The notes under the pieces were generated by a model that saw only the letters and a list, made by a program, of their open reading frames with translations, was not told the DNA's origin and searched no databases. Below are positions 34,572 through 44,056 of a stretch of DNA of 64,000 nt, in pieces. Made by a program: the position numbers and the translations under genes. Every line of letters begins with the position of its first letter. The stretch's first letter is position 1. Where the stretch lies: contig JANQEN010000192.1 in the NCBI GenBank assembly GCA_028278335.1, positions 41,517 through 105,516 of the forward strand, written 5' to 3'. This DNA comes from Chitinivibrionales bacterium. Its GTDB lineage: Bacteria; Fibrobacterota; Chitinivibrionia; Chitinivibrionales; JANQEN01.

Positions 34572-35338
34572 GAAATACACGAGTTCTGTTTGTTGCAGGT
34601 TGGGCACATAGAGATCAAAGCATGAGAGGTCTGTCGGACAGCTTGTCAAATACAGTGAGTAAAGAATTAACATCGGTTTCAACATTAGCAGCACAACGAA
34701 CACAGGCACCTACAAGTCAATTTGACAAAGAAGCTCAGTTGTCACGCTATGCTTTAGGATTAAAAGAGACCTGCGCAAAAATAGAGGAAGAGTTAATTAT
34801 AATAGCGTGGTCAATGGGGGCAATTGTCACCTTGGAACTTTTGTCTTACCATACAGTGCCAATTAGAACGTGCATTTTGTTGAGTGCAACACAACGATTC
34901 TGTGCTGATGATTTCTATACCTGTGGGGTACCTGCTCAAAATGTTCGTGCTCTCAGGATTGGCCTTACCAGGCGACCACATAAGACGTTGAAAGCTTTCT
35001 TTCATGATGCTTCCTATCCCCATGGGACATCTGATGTGATGATAGACAGCATGGCAAACGAGGCATTAACAATAGAGAATGGACTATTGGTCGATGGATT
35101 ACACTATCTGGAACAGGTGGATTTAAGAGATACAATAAAAAACATTCAAATTCCCATACATCTAATACATGGTGAGCAAGATAAAATTGTCCCACTTGCT
35201 GCTGGGGAAGAGCTACATAAGGCTTTGCCGCAATGCACCATGCAGGTTATACCAGATGTTGGACATGCTCTTCCAAATGTTTTCAGCGAATCAATAACAC
35301 CTTCTCTTAAAAGAATTGTTGAAGAGGAAAGGATTTGA
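34568..35338 (+). CDS. Alpha/beta hydrolase, BioH/BioG-type pimeloyl-ACP methyl ester esterase
   Basis: A 256-residue alpha/beta hydrolase whose place between bioF and bioC indicates the BioH step: removal of the methyl ester from pimeloyl-ACP methyl ester. The nucleophile Ser is in 'IIAWSMGA', the Asp in 'GEQDKIVPL' and the His in 'DVGHALP'. The N-terminal 'FVAGWAH' and 'AWSMG' resemble BioG, while the full triad at the C-terminus resembles BioH, so it is intermediate between the two. It overlaps bioF by 4 bases and bioC by 1. No signal peptide is seen. Confidence 0.85.
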   Translation: MRNTRVLFVAGWAHRDQSMRGLSDSLSNTVSKELTSVSTLAAQRTQAPTSQFDKEAQLSRYALGLKETCAKIEEELIIIAWSMGAIVTLELLSYHTVPIRTCILLSATQRFCADDFYTCGVPAQNVRALRIGLTRRPHKTLKAFFHDASYPHGTSDVMIDSMANEALTIENGLLVDGLHYLEQVDLRDTIKNIQIPIHLIHGEQDKIVPLAAGEELHKALPQCTMQVIPDVGHALPNVFSESITPSLKRIVEEERI

Positions 35339-36129
35339 TGAATAATCGCCAGTCAGTTGCTGCTCGCTTTTCTGCTTCAGCGCATACCTACGACACCTAT
35401 GCGGACGTACACCATATTGCCGCAGCTAAAGTTGTTGACTTGGTCGGAGATAGAGGTCGCTCGAAACATATTTTAGAGATCGGTTGCGGTACGGGCATTT
35501 TAACAGAAAAGCTTAAAAGAGCATTACCCGATGTTTCGATTACCGCGATTGATATAGCAGAGGCAATGATAGCAGTGGCTTTAAAAAAAATGGCTTCCAT
35601 TTCGGGTATTCAATTCCATCAGCAATCTATTGATACACTGTCAAATACTAGCACCTTTGACTTAATTATTAGTAGTTCCTCACTTCACTGGATGACACCG
35701 TATAAAAGGACTTTTTCAAAAGTAAATTCACTGTTAAAACCAAAAGGACGATTTGTTTTCAGTCTTATGAAAGAGGGAACACTAAAGGAGCTTCATAATT
35801 CCCGGCTTGCTGTTGCACCCGATAAACCAGTACAGGCACCATTACCAAAACCTTCTGCGATAAGAGAGGCGCTTAAAGATAATGATTTTGACATTTCTAA
35901 AGAGTTTGAACAGGAAGTTATGGTTACCTTTCCCAGTACCAGGAAATTGATTGAGGCTTTAAATAAACAGGGAGTAACCGGTGGTACCTTTTCTCATTCC
36001 GATTCCTTACTTTCTCGATCAGAGCTTAAAAAGCTTTGTGACCATTATGATAATACTTATAAATCGAGCTCGGGTGAAGTTTTTGCAACCTATGCACTTA
36101 TGTATATTTGTGCCCAAAAAAGGACCTAA
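35338..36129 (+). CDS. bioC: Malonyl-ACP O-methyltransferase
   Basis: A 263-residue class I SAM methyltransferase that methylates malonyl-ACP so that fatty acid synthesis can make the pimeloyl chain. The N-terminus 'VAARFSASAHTYD' and the SAM motif 'ILEIGCGTGILTEKL' are typical of BioC, as is 'ISSSSLHWM'. The ATG at 35338 overlaps the previous stop (TGATG) and has GAGGAAAGGA upstream; the TTG one codon earlier is rejected. Confidence 0.94.
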   Translation: MNNRQSVAARFSASAHTYDTYADVHHIAAAKVVDLVGDRGRSKHILEIGCGTGILTEKLKRALPDVSITAIDIAEAMIAVALKKMASISGIQFHQQSIDTLSNTSTFDLIISSSSLHWMTPYKRTFSKVNSLLKPKGRFVFSLMKEGTLKELHNSRLAVAPDKPVQAPLPKPSAIREALKDNDFDISKEFEQEVMVTFPSTRKLIEALNKQGVTGGTFSHSDSLLSRSELKKLCDHYDNTYKSSSGEVFATYALMYICAQKRT

Positions 36130-36131
36130 CA

Positions 36132-36860
36132 ATGAAAAGCATCTTTGTGACTGGCACCGATACTGACGCTGGTAAAACAGTGGCCGTTGCAGCGCTACTC
36201 TCATATCTTCGTGCAAAGAGTGTGGATGCAATGTCGATGAAGCCAATTCAAACTGGGTGCGAAAAACAAAATGGACAGTGGATAGTTCCCGATATCGCCT
36301 TTGTTCTTAAGGCTGCGGGAATAGAAAAGACTCTAAAGGAACAGGAATTTCTTTGTCCCTTTACTTTCGAGCACGCCTGCTCACCTCACCTTGCTGTTTC
36401 TCTGGAAAAAAAATCAATTTGTGTTGATACAATATTGGAACGATATAATGTGCTTTCCACTCAACATAAAACAATCATTGTGGAAGGTGCGGGAGGAATT
36501 TTAGTACCAATCAATAAAAAGGATATGATGCTTGACTTGATGAAAGAGATGAAGCTTCCCGTTGTTTTAGTAACTCGACCTGGGCTCGGCACCATTAATC
36601 ATACCTTACTATCCATTAATGAACTTCGCCGTGCCGGATTAACAGTGGCAGGACTCATTTTTTGCGAAACCGTTGAGCCAGCCCGCAACTATATTGAGCG
36701 CGATAACCGAACCATTATATCTGAAATAGGGGAGGTGCCAATCCTTGGTGATATTCCCTACATAAACAGTATGAACACTTTACTCAGCCAACCAAAAGAG
36801 TTTGAAGCATTTAGCAACAAAGCCCTTTCTCCAGCCTACGATATTCTAAAGGAGCTATAA
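36132..36860 (+). CDS. bioD: Dethiobiotin synthetase
   Basis: A 242-residue P-loop enzyme that carboxylates and closes the ring of DAPA using ATP. The nucleotide-binding loop is 'FVTGTDTDAGKT', 'KPIQTGC' carries the substrate Lys and 'VEGAGGILVPI' follows. AAAGGA sits 7 bases before the ATG at 36132, so the in-frame GTG at 36108 inside bioC is rejected. bioA starts 2 bases after its stop. Confidence 0.95.
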   Translation: MKSIFVTGTDTDAGKTVAVAALLSYLRAKSVDAMSMKPIQTGCEKQNGQWIVPDIAFVLKAAGIEKTLKEQEFLCPFTFEHACSPHLAVSLEKKSICVDTILERYNVLSTQHKTIIVEGAGGILVPINKKDMMLDLMKEMKLPVVLVTRPGLGTINHTLLSINELRRAGLTVAGLIFCETVEPARNYIERDNRTIISEIGEVPILGDIPYINSMNTLLSQPKEFEAFSNKALSPAYDILKEL

Positions 36861-36862
36861 AT

Positions 36863-38203
36863 ATGGTCAGCAATTCAAAGGATCTTTTTGCAATAGATAA
36901 AAAATATCTTTGGCATCCCTATACCAAATTATCCACTATTCAGTCTCTTCCTCTGCCTATTATTGAGCGAGCAAGTGGGCTGTATATGTACGATGTAGAA
37001 GGCTATCGATATCTAGATGCAATCTCATCATGGTGGTCCTCTAATTTAGGACACTGTCATCCAGAGCTCATGGGGGCACTTAAAAAACAGGCGGATCTCT
37101 TAGAACATAGCATTATTGGTAACCTTTCTCACCCTACGGTGATCCATTTGTCAAAGGAGCTGTGCCACCTTTTTAATAATTCAGAACGACATGTGATGTA
37201 TGCCAGTGATGGAGCGAGCGCCATCGAAGCTGCGCTAAAGATGTCAATTCAGTACTGGCATAATGTAGGACGTCCTAAGCGTCATAAGTTTGCCACGCTA
37301 ACCGGCGACTATCACGGTGATACGCTTGGAACCATTTCTGTTGGCTATGTTGAGTCCTTTCACAAACCCTTTAAGAATGCCCTTGTACCCTCCTTTCAGG
37401 CCATGACCCCTTTTTGTCGGAAGTGCCCCTTAGGAAAAGAGGAGAGTACCTGTTCAGTGGAATGCTTTAGATCGATGGAAGAAATTGTCACCACGCACCA
37501 AGAAGAATTGGCCGCCGTAATCGTAGAGCCCCTCTGTCAAGGTGCCTCAGGCATGCGTATTTACTCACCAAAATATTTGGTTAAATTGCAGGAGGTTTGT
37601 AAAACCTATGGCATCCTGTTAATTATCGATGAGATAGCAATGGGTTTTGGCAGGACCGGTAAGATGTTTGCTCATGAACATGCCCATATTGATCCAGATA
37701 TAGTCTGTGTGGGCAAGGGGCTCTCCGGAGGCACCCTTCCCATTAGTGCGACTATTGCAAAAAATGAGATCTTTGAGACCTTTACCGATATTCCTGAGGA
37801 TAACACCTTTTATCATGGCCACACCTTTGCCGGTAATCCAATTGCTTCTGCAGTGGCTTTGAAGGTACTTGAAATTTACAAACGAGATAACATTGTTCAA
37901 CAAGCAGAAGAGCTAGGTCAATTGTTGAAGCAAGAAATCGATCAATTTGAGGGTCTTCCTTCTGTGGATAACACCCGTTGTCTTGGAATGATTGGTGCGG
38001 TTGAGCTCAAGCCTGGAACTGCTCGCTTTGGCAACAAATCAGTGACTCGAGCTGATGCTGTTAGAACGACACTTCTAAAAAAGGGTGTTTTTATGCGTCC
38101 CTTGGGAAATGTATTCTATCTTATGTTGCCCCTTGTTGTTACTAAAGAGGTGCTAGTCGAAAGTGTGAAGACGTTTTACTCAGTTGTTGAGGAAATTGGC
38201 TAG
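36863..38203 (+). CDS. bioA: Adenosylmethionine-8-amino-7-oxononanoate aminotransferase
   Basis: A 446-residue PLP aminotransferase that converts KAPA to DAPA with SAM as amino donor. BioA marks are 'LWHPYTKL', 'DAISSWWSSNLGH' and the PLP-Asp region 'LLIIDEIAMGFGRTGKMFA'; the Schiff-base Lys lies in 'CVGKGLSGGTLPISA'. It ends the biotin operon, which therefore encodes every step from malonyl-ACP methylation to biotin except the fatty acid synthesis enzymes. No terminator is evident after it. Confidence 0.96.
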   Translation: MVSNSKDLFAIDKKYLWHPYTKLSTIQSLPLPIIERASGLYMYDVEGYRYLDAISSWWSSNLGHCHPELMGALKKQADLLEHSIIGNLSHPTVIHLSKELCHLFNNSERHVMYASDGASAIEAALKMSIQYWHNVGRPKRHKFATLTGDYHGDTLGTISVGYVESFHKPFKNALVPSFQAMTPFCRKCPLGKEESTCSVECFRSMEEIVTTHQEELAAVIVEPLCQGASGMRIYSPKYLVKLQEVCKTYGILLIIDEIAMGFGRTGKMFAHEHAHIDPDIVCVGKGLSGGTLPISATIAKNEIFETFTDIPEDNTFYHGHTFAGNPIASAVALKVLEIYKRDNIVQQAEELGQLLKQEIDQFEGLPSVDNTRCLGMIGAVELKPGTARFGNKSVTRADAVRTTLLKKGVFMRPLGNVFYLMLPLVVTKEVLVESVKTFYSVVEEIG

Positions 38204-38332
38204 CTATAGCAATTTTGCTGAACCTCCATTAATATTAGATAGTTCTGCGATTATAAGAACATTTTCAGGCCCCTCTGACATTGGTCACCCGATTTTTTAT
38301 TGCTTATATTATATTTATAGGTTTTAAATGCC

Positions 38333-38359
38333 TAGTATTTCTAATATATAGAAATACTA
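38333..38359. promoter_or_regulatory. 10-bp inverted repeat upstream of yggS
   Basis: TAGTATTTCT (38333-38342) is repeated inverted as AGAAATACTA (38350-38359) around 7 bases. It lies 28 bases before the yggS start, with no T run after it, so an operator is more likely than a terminator. Confidence 0.4.
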
Positions 38360-38387
38360 TATATGAGATAATCAAAAAAGCATTGCT

Positions 38388-39071
38388 ATGGTTACACAAC
38401 TGGATATTCAATTTAAAAAAGTACACGAAGAGATTGAACAGGCTTGTCAGCGAGTTGCGCGTGATCCTGGGTCAGTTCGTCTTATTACGGTAACTAAAAC
38501 ATGGCCCGCAGAGGTACTGCAAGCTGTTGTGGATAGCAATCATCCCGACATTGGAGAGAATCGGGTACAAGAAATTATTGAAAAGGTTCCCAAGCTTTCT
38601 GACAATAGAACGATTCATATGATTGGTCACCTCCAGTCGAATAAAGTATCAAAGGTTGTGCCCTTGGTTGATTGGATTCATTCGATAGATAGTGAAAAAT
38701 TACTTTCCAAGGTAGACCACTATTGCAAAGTAATAAATAGACGGGTGAAGGTGTTGGTGCAGGTAAATACCTCCAATGAGACGGCAAAGTCAGGATGTGA
38801 TCCTGTTGATGCGCCCTCTCTGTGTGAGAAAGCCTCACAGTGTGAGTACGTTGATTTTCGCGGGTTGATGACTATTGGACCCTGGACTACCAACCTTCAA
38901 GCAGTTCGAAACAGCTTTAAACAGCTTAAATCAATTGGAGAATGCTGTCAGCATCTTGTGCAGGGAAATTTCGAGCTTTCCATGGGCATGAGTGGAGATT
39001 TTGCTATGGCTATTGAAGAGGGTGCAACCATGATCCGCGTTGGTTCGCGTATTCTTGGGGAGCGTTATTAA
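38388..39071 (+). CDS. yggS: YggS/PROSC family PLP-homeostasis protein
   Basis: A 227-residue PLP-binding protein of the alanine-racemase barrel type that buffers cellular PLP. The PLP Lys is in 'ITVTKTWP'. 'IGENRVQEIIEK', 'HMIGHLQSNK' and 'LSMGMSGDFAMAIEEGATMIRVGSRILG' match the family closely. Apart from a weak context no ribosome binding site is seen. It heads a yggS-yggT-divIVA unit, an arrangement known from several phyla. Confidence 0.95.
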   Translation: MVTQLDIQFKKVHEEIEQACQRVARDPGSVRLITVTKTWPAEVLQAVVDSNHPDIGENRVQEIIEKVPKLSDNRTIHMIGHLQSNKVSKVVPLVDWIHSIDSEKLLSKVDHYCKVINRRVKVLVQVNTSNETAKSGCDPVDAPSLCEKASQCEYVDFRGLMTIGPWTTNLQAVRNSFKQLKSIGECCQHLVQGNFELSMGMSGDFAMAIEEGATMIRVGSRILGERY

Positions 39072-39072
39072 A

Positions 39073-39324
39073 ATGCAACTTTTATTTATCCTTTTAAGAA
39101 TTTTTGAAGTTATTCTGGTGATTCGAATTGTCATGTCCTGGTTTCGCCCTGACCCAACACATCCAATTGTCAATTTTATTTATCGGGTGACCGATCCTGT
39201 GCTTGAGCCGGTTCGGCGTTTGCTCCCTATCCAGGCAATGGGGTTTGATCTTTCACCAATCGTAATTTTTGTAGCTATTAATATGATAAAACGGTTCTTA
39301 ATTCGTTCAATGTTTCTGTACTAA
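39073..39324 (+). CDS. YggT family membrane protein
   Basis: An 83-residue inner membrane protein with two hydrophobic helices and the family loop 'SWFRPDPTHPIVNFIYRVTDPVLEPVRRLLP'-like between them. I choose the ATG at 39073, 1 base after the yggS stop, with GGGGAG about 10 bases upstream; the in-frame GTG inside yggS is rejected. YggT proteins are linked to osmotic shock tolerance and division-site organisation, which fits the divIVA neighbour. Confidence 0.9.
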   Translation: MQLLFILLRIFEVILVIRIVMSWFRPDPTHPIVNFIYRVTDPVLEPVRRLLPIQAMGFDLSPIVIFVAINMIKRFLIRSMFLY

Positions 39325-39351
39325 GATGCATAAAGGAAAAGGAGTATTGCC

Positions 39352-39906
39352 ATGCGTATTACCCCTCTTGATATTAGAAAACAACCCTTTAAAAAGGTCC
39401 TCCGCGGCTTTGACAAAGATGCGGTTAATAGCTTTTTAGAGATGGTGGCAAATGAGTATGAGAAGATTATTAAGCAGAATGATGAATTTGCCACAAAGGT
39501 TAAGGTGTTGCAGGGACGTATCGAGGAGTACGAGAAAATTGAGCGTACTTTGAGCGAAACATTGCTTACTGCACAGCGAGCAACTGACGAAGCCCGTTTA
39601 AATGCTCAGAAAGAGGCAGAGCTTATTATTAAAGATGCGCAAATTCGTTCGGATAAATATGAGGATCAGAGTAGACAAAATGTTAACAGGTTGGAAGGTG
39701 AGCTCAATTCACTCAAGATTCAACGAGATAGTTTTTTAGCCAGGTTTCAATCGATGCTGCGGGACCAACTCTCTCTGGTGGAGATTATTTCTGATAGCAT
39801 CAAGGATGAGAAGAGTAGTGTGAAGACAACAAAGCCTGCTTTTGCAAAAAAGAGCTTTCATCCAACAGAAACTATGGACGAGGTGCCCCCACAACCGCTT
39901 GTGTAG
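39352..39906 (+). CDS. divIVA: DivIVA domain protein
   Basis: A 184-residue DivIVA protein. The N-terminal membrane-curvature module has 'ITPLDIRKQPFKKVLRGFDKDAVNSFLE'-type residues, including the conserved 'RGFD', followed by a long coiled coil (about 35-150) and a short basic, Pro-containing tail. It should oligomerise at the poles or septum. It is better known from Gram-positives, but also occurs beside yggS-yggT in other phyla as here. Confidence 0.9.
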   Translation: MRITPLDIRKQPFKKVLRGFDKDAVNSFLEMVANEYEKIIKQNDEFATKVKVLQGRIEEYEKIERTLSETLLTAQRATDEARLNAQKEAELIIKDAQIRSDKYEDQSRQNVNRLEGELNSLKIQRDSFLARFQSMLRDQLSLVEIISDSIKDEKSSVKTTKPAFAKKSFHPTETMDEVPPQPLV

Positions 39907-39956
39907 CATAAATGTGAAGAAAATTGTATATACTATAATTGATAAAGGAATCAATA

Positions 39957-40778
39957 ATGCCCCAAACCTATGAAAGAATTCAAGAAGCAAAAAGTTTTAT
40001 CGAGGAAAAATACTCCAATTCCATAGATGTCGGAATTATACTCGGCACTGGATTAGGCCGACTTGTCAATGACATTGCTGTTGATGTAGAAATCCCCTAT
40101 GAGGTAATTCCTCATTTTCCAGAGGCGACTGTTGAAGCCCATGCTGGGAAGCTTATTCTTGGAACACTTTCAGGAAAAACCGTTCTTGCTATGCAGGGAC
40201 GATATCACTACTATGAGGGGTATTCTATGCAACAGATTGTTTTTCCTGTTCGGGTCATGAAGTTTCTTGGTATCCACACTCTTATTGTTTCAAATGCAGC
40301 GGGTGGTATTAATCCATTGTTTCCTCCTGGAACTATTATGGCCATTACTGACCATATAAATCTACTCGGTGATAATCCGTTAATTGGTCCCAATGATAAT
40401 AGAATCGGTGATCGATATCCTGATATGTCGCAACCATACACAGAAGAGCTGCTGCAAATGGTGATTGATTCAGCATTACGAAAGAAGATTCCCCTTGAAC
40501 GGGGCGTATATGCAGCAATGTCTGGCCCGTGCTTGGAAACTAAAGCAGAGTATCGCATGCTTAAAACCCTTGGAGCCGATGCCATTGGCATGAGTACCGT
40601 TCCAGAGGTGATTGCTGCGGTTCATGCCAACATGAAGGTGCTTGGTCTTTCTGTTATTACCGATGCCTGTTTACCCGATGCATTGGAGTCTGTTGATATA
40701 AAGAAAATCATCGCCACAGCGAATAAAGCAGAACCAAAATTAGTTACATTAATTAAAGAGGTGTTAGAACAACTATGA
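39957..40778 (+). CDS. Purine nucleoside phosphorylase, PNP/MTAP superfamily
   Basis: A 273-residue trimeric-type PNP that splits purine nucleosides with phosphate. Markers are 'IILGTGLGRL', 'EAHAGKL' (phosphate-site His), 'MQGRYHYYEGYS', 'VSNAAGGIN' and 'GPCLETKAEYRML'. The base-site residue in 'VITDACLPD' is Asp where many PNPs have Asn. The ATG at 39957 has AAAGGA upstream; the TTG at 39939 is rejected. Its stop overlaps the ileS start by 4 bases, so it is translationally coupled to ileS. Confidence 0.93.
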   Translation: MPQTYERIQEAKSFIEEKYSNSIDVGIILGTGLGRLVNDIAVDVEIPYEVIPHFPEATVEAHAGKLILGTLSGKTVLAMQGRYHYYEGYSMQQIVFPVRVMKFLGIHTLIVSNAAGGINPLFPPGTIMAITDHINLLGDNPLIGPNDNRIGDRYPDMSQPYTEELLQMVIDSALRKKIPLERGVYAAMSGPCLETKAEYRMLKTLGADAIGMSTVPEVIAAVHANMKVLGLSVITDACLPDALESVDIKKIIATANKAEPKLVTLIKEVLEQL

Positions 40779-43700
40779 GCGAACAAAATTTTGCACCCGT
40801 AAATACTCAGGTTCGATTTCCCGCTGTTGAAAAGGAAGTGCTTGAATATTGGCAAAAAGAGAAAGTTTTTGAGCAGAGCTTGAGAGCAACTAAGGATAAA
40901 GAGGCTTTTGTTTTTTATGATGGTCCTCCTTTTGCGACTGGGTTACCCCACTATGGACATTTGCTGGCGGGAACTCTTAAGGATATTATTCCCCGGTATT
41001 GGACAATGCGTGGTCACTATGTAGAGCGTCGTTTTGGCTGGGACTGCCATGGTCTTCCTGTTGAGAATGAAATGGAGAAGGAACTAAAGGTTTCAGGCAA
41101 ACAGGATATAGAAAAATTGGGGATTGCAATTTTTAATGAAGCCTGTCGTTCTATTGTGCTTCGTTATACTGAGCAGTGGGAAGAGGTCGTGTTACGTATG
41201 GGGCGGTGGGTTGATTTTGTCAATCAATATCGTACTATGGATCCACCCTATATGGAAAGTATTTGGTGGGTTTTTAAACAGATCTGGGACAAGAAGTTAG
41301 TGTATAAAGGATTTTGCGTACAACCCTATTGCCCCCGTTGTGCAACACCACTTTCTAATTTCGAACTCAATGAAGGGTATCGTGATGTAAAGGGACCCTC
41401 TATTACCGTTACCTTTCCTTTGGTTGATGACCCCAATACACAAATCTTAGTGTGGACAACCACACCCTGGACATTGCCCTCCAATGTTTTGCTAGCCGTT
41501 GGAGCGGATATTGATTATGTAAAGGTGCGCGATGGGGACATCACCTTTATTATGGCCAAGGATAGGCTTCCTGTCTACTATAATGATGAGTCAGAGTATG
41601 AGCTCGTTGGTACGGTAAAGGGCAAAGACCTTGTTGGACTTCGCTATCAACCTATGTTTGACTATTTTGTTGGCAGGGATGAAAAGTTTTTTCAAATAAC
41701 CGATGGAGATTTTGTCTCCACTGAAGATGGCTCCGGTATTGTTCATATTGCGCCGGCCTTTGGTGAAGACGACTTTAAAGTTGGTGAGAAAATGGGGATA
41801 CCCATCATGTGCCCTGTTGATGCTGAAGGTAAATTTACTGAAGAGGTGTCAGATTATCAGGGACAATTGGTCTTTGATGCAGACGAACAAATCATAATAG
41901 ATATAAAAAAAATGGGTCGTTTAATCCATCGTGCAAAAGTCGAGCATCGCTATCCCTTCTGTTACCGTTGTGATACGGCACTACTCTATAAAGCAATCGA
42001 TGCCTGGTTTGTAAAGATTGATCCACTAAAGCCGAATATGCTGGAAAATAACCAGAGAATACACTGGGTGCCAGATCATTTAAAAGAGGGACGCTTTGGT
42101 AAGGCCTTAGAGACGGCACCAGATTGGAACATCTCTCGTAATCGCTATTGGGGAACCCCCATTCCAATTTGGACTTGCCAGTGCGGTCATGAAGAGTGTG
42201 TGGGAAGTCTTGAACAGTTACATGCCTTAGCAGGTAAGGGAGATCCTGCAGCAGGTACCACTCAACACACAAAGACTGTGGAGGAGGTGGTTGCCTTTAT
42301 TGCACAAGAGGCACCAAAAAAATTAAAAGAGGTCGGTGCTGATCCTTCCTGGGTTAAAAAGATTTGCAGTACCGAAATAGACAAACGGGATATTCACCGT
42401 CATATAGTTGATCGGCTGACGCTCTATTGTCCTCAATGTAGTGAACCCATGACCCGCATTGCAGAGGTGCTTGATTGCTGGTTTGAATCAGGATCTATGC
42501 CCTATGCACAAAACCATTATCCCTTTGAAAACAAAGAAGTCTTTGAGAAGAGCTTTCCAGCTGATTTTATTGCCGAAGGGTTGGATCAAACCAGAGGTTG
42601 GTTCAACAAGCTCACGGTTTTGGCATCGGCACTCTTTGAAAAGGAAGCCTTTAAAAATGTTATTGTAAATGGAATCATTCTTGCTGAAGATGGTAAAAAG
42701 CTTTCAAAACGGCTTAAAAATTATACACCCACCGAGGAGGTGTTGGACAAACTTGGTTCCGATGCCCTACGCCTTTTTCTTATAAACTCGCCTGCTGTAA
42801 AGGCCGAGGACTTGCGGTTTAGCGACAAAGGCGTCATGGAGATGGCTCGATCGATTCTTCTTCCCTTTTGGCACTCTTACTCCTTTTTTGTTACCTATGC
42901 CAATGTGGATGGATGGAAACCGGATGGGATCAAAACCCCATCAAGTCCCAACGAGCTTGATCAGTGGATCATTTCCCTGTTGAATCATGTTGTTGCATCG
43001 GTAAACAAAGAGATGGAAGAGTATTACCTGTACCAGGTGGTCCCGCTCCTTGTTGACTTTATAGAAAACCTTACTAATTGGTATATCCGTCGCAGTAGAC
43101 GCCGTTTTTGGAAAAGTGAAAATGACAGCGATAAACAGTATGCTTATGAAACATTATACTATGTGTTGGTGACCTTCTCCCGGGTCATGTGTCCCTTTTT
43201 GCCCTTTTTAACAGAAGCTATTTATCGCAATCTCGTTGGTAGTGTTGATAAAGCTGCCCTGGAAAGTGTTCATTTGACTGCCTATCCTCAAGCTGATCAG
43301 AGCTTGGTCAATTTGGAGATGGAGACCAGGATGTTCTTAGTTCGCCAGGTTGTAAGTATGGGGCGGGTGTTAAGAAGCAAATATAATATCAAAAACAGAC
43401 AACCGCTTTCAGAGCTTACCGTTGTGATCAGAGATGAACACAAACGTGGATTAGTACAGATGATGGATCAGCTAATCATCGAAGAGCTCAATGTAAAGAA
43501 GGTAGTTTTGGACAGTAACGAGGACTCCTTGGTTGAGATCTCAGCAAAGCCAAATTTTAGGAATCTTGGTAAGGTGTTTGGGCCTCAAATGAAGGAAGCT
43601 TCAAAGGAGATCGAGGCCTTGAAAAAAGAGCAGATACGTGATTTAGAGGCCGGTGGATCAATTACAATCTTAGACAAGCCAATTACATTTGAAGATATTG

Positions 43701-44053
43701 AACTCCGCCGCACCAAACATGAGGGTATCGAGGTTGAGACCGAGGGTGAGGTTACTGTAGCACTCAATACAGAAATTAGTGAAGAGTTGCGAAATGAAGG
43801 TCATGCCCGTGAATTCATCAATAGAATTCAGAACCTTCGCAAAAGCCAAGACTTTAATGTAACCGATAGAATTGTGATTGTTTGCGATTGTGATGATCAG
43901 TTCAAAAAGGCACTCGCCCAATTTGAGCACTATATCTGCAATGAAACATTGGCAACCTCGCTTGTCTGGGAAAAACCTGATGCGAGCAATGCGGGTGAGC
44001 AAGCAGATATTCATGGTTTCCCTGTGGCCATTGCCATTAAGCAAGATAGTTAG
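40775..44053 (+). CDS. ileS: Isoleucyl-tRNA synthetase, type 2 (eukaryote-like)
   Basis: A 1092-residue class I synthetase charging tRNA-Ile. The HIGH motif is 'PHYGHLLAG' and the KMSKS motif is 'DGKKLSKRLKNY'. The 'GWDCHGLPVE' and editing-domain segments 'WTTTPWTLPSN' are present. The length and the SKR-type KMSKS place it in the IleRS2 group, which is usually insensitive to mupirocin (established for the group, inferred here). It lies between the PNP gene (4-base overlap) and an acyltransferase gene (3-base gap). Confidence 0.97.
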   Translation: MSEQNFAPVNTQVRFPAVEKEVLEYWQKEKVFEQSLRATKDKEAFVFYDGPPFATGLPHYGHLLAGTLKDIIPRYWTMRGHYVERRFGWDCHGLPVENEMEKELKVSGKQDIEKLGIAIFNEACRSIVLRYTEQWEEVVLRMGRWVDFVNQYRTMDPPYMESIWWVFKQIWDKKLVYKGFCVQPYCPRCATPLSNFELNEGYRDVKGPSITVTFPLVDDPNTQILVWTTTPWTLPSNVLLAVGADIDYVKVRDGDITFIMAKDRLPVYYNDESEYELVGTVKGKDLVGLRYQPMFDYFVGRDEKFFQITDGDFVSTEDGSGIVHIAPAFGEDDFKVGEKMGIPIMCPVDAEGKFTEEVSDYQGQLVFDADEQIIIDIKKMGRLIHRAKVEHRYPFCYRCDTALLYKAIDAWFVKIDPLKPNMLENNQRIHWVPDHLKEGRFGKALETAPDWNISRNRYWGTPIPIWTCQCGHEECVGSLEQLHALAGKGDPAAGTTQHTKTVEEVVAFIAQEAPKKLKEVGADPSWVKKICSTEIDKRDIHRHIVDRLTLYCPQCSEPMTRIAEVLDCWFESGSMPYAQNHYPFENKEVFEKSFPADFIAEGLDQTRGWFNKLTVLASALFEKEAFKNVIVNGIILAEDGKKLSKRLKNYTPTEEVLDKLGSDALRLFLINSPAVKAEDLRFSDKGVMEMARSILLPFWHSYSFFVTYANVDGWKPDGIKTPSSPNELDQWIISLLNHVVASVNKEMEEYYLYQVVPLLVDFIENLTNWYIRRSRRRFWKSENDSDKQYAYETLYYVLVTFSRVMCPFLPFLTEAIYRNLVGSVDKAALESVHLTAYPQADQSLVNLEMETRMFLVRQVVSMGRVLRSKYNIKNRQPLSELTVVIRDEHKRGLVQMMDQLIIEELNVKKVVLDSNEDSLVEISAKPNFRNLGKVFGPQMKEASKEIEALKKEQIRDLEAGGSITILDKPITFEDIELRRTKHEGIEVETEGEVTVALNTEISEELRNEGHAREFINRIQNLRKSQDFNVTDRIVIVCDCDDQFKKALAQFEHYICNETLATSLVWEKPDASNAGEQADIHGFPVAIAIKQDS

Positions 44054-44056
44054 TGA

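Noticed and set aside
39939..39956. Longer in-frame starts for several genes (TTG at 39939 and 28558, GTG at 36108 and 39040)
   Set aside because: In each case a better ATG with a ribosome binding site lies just downstream and matches the family's usual N-terminus.
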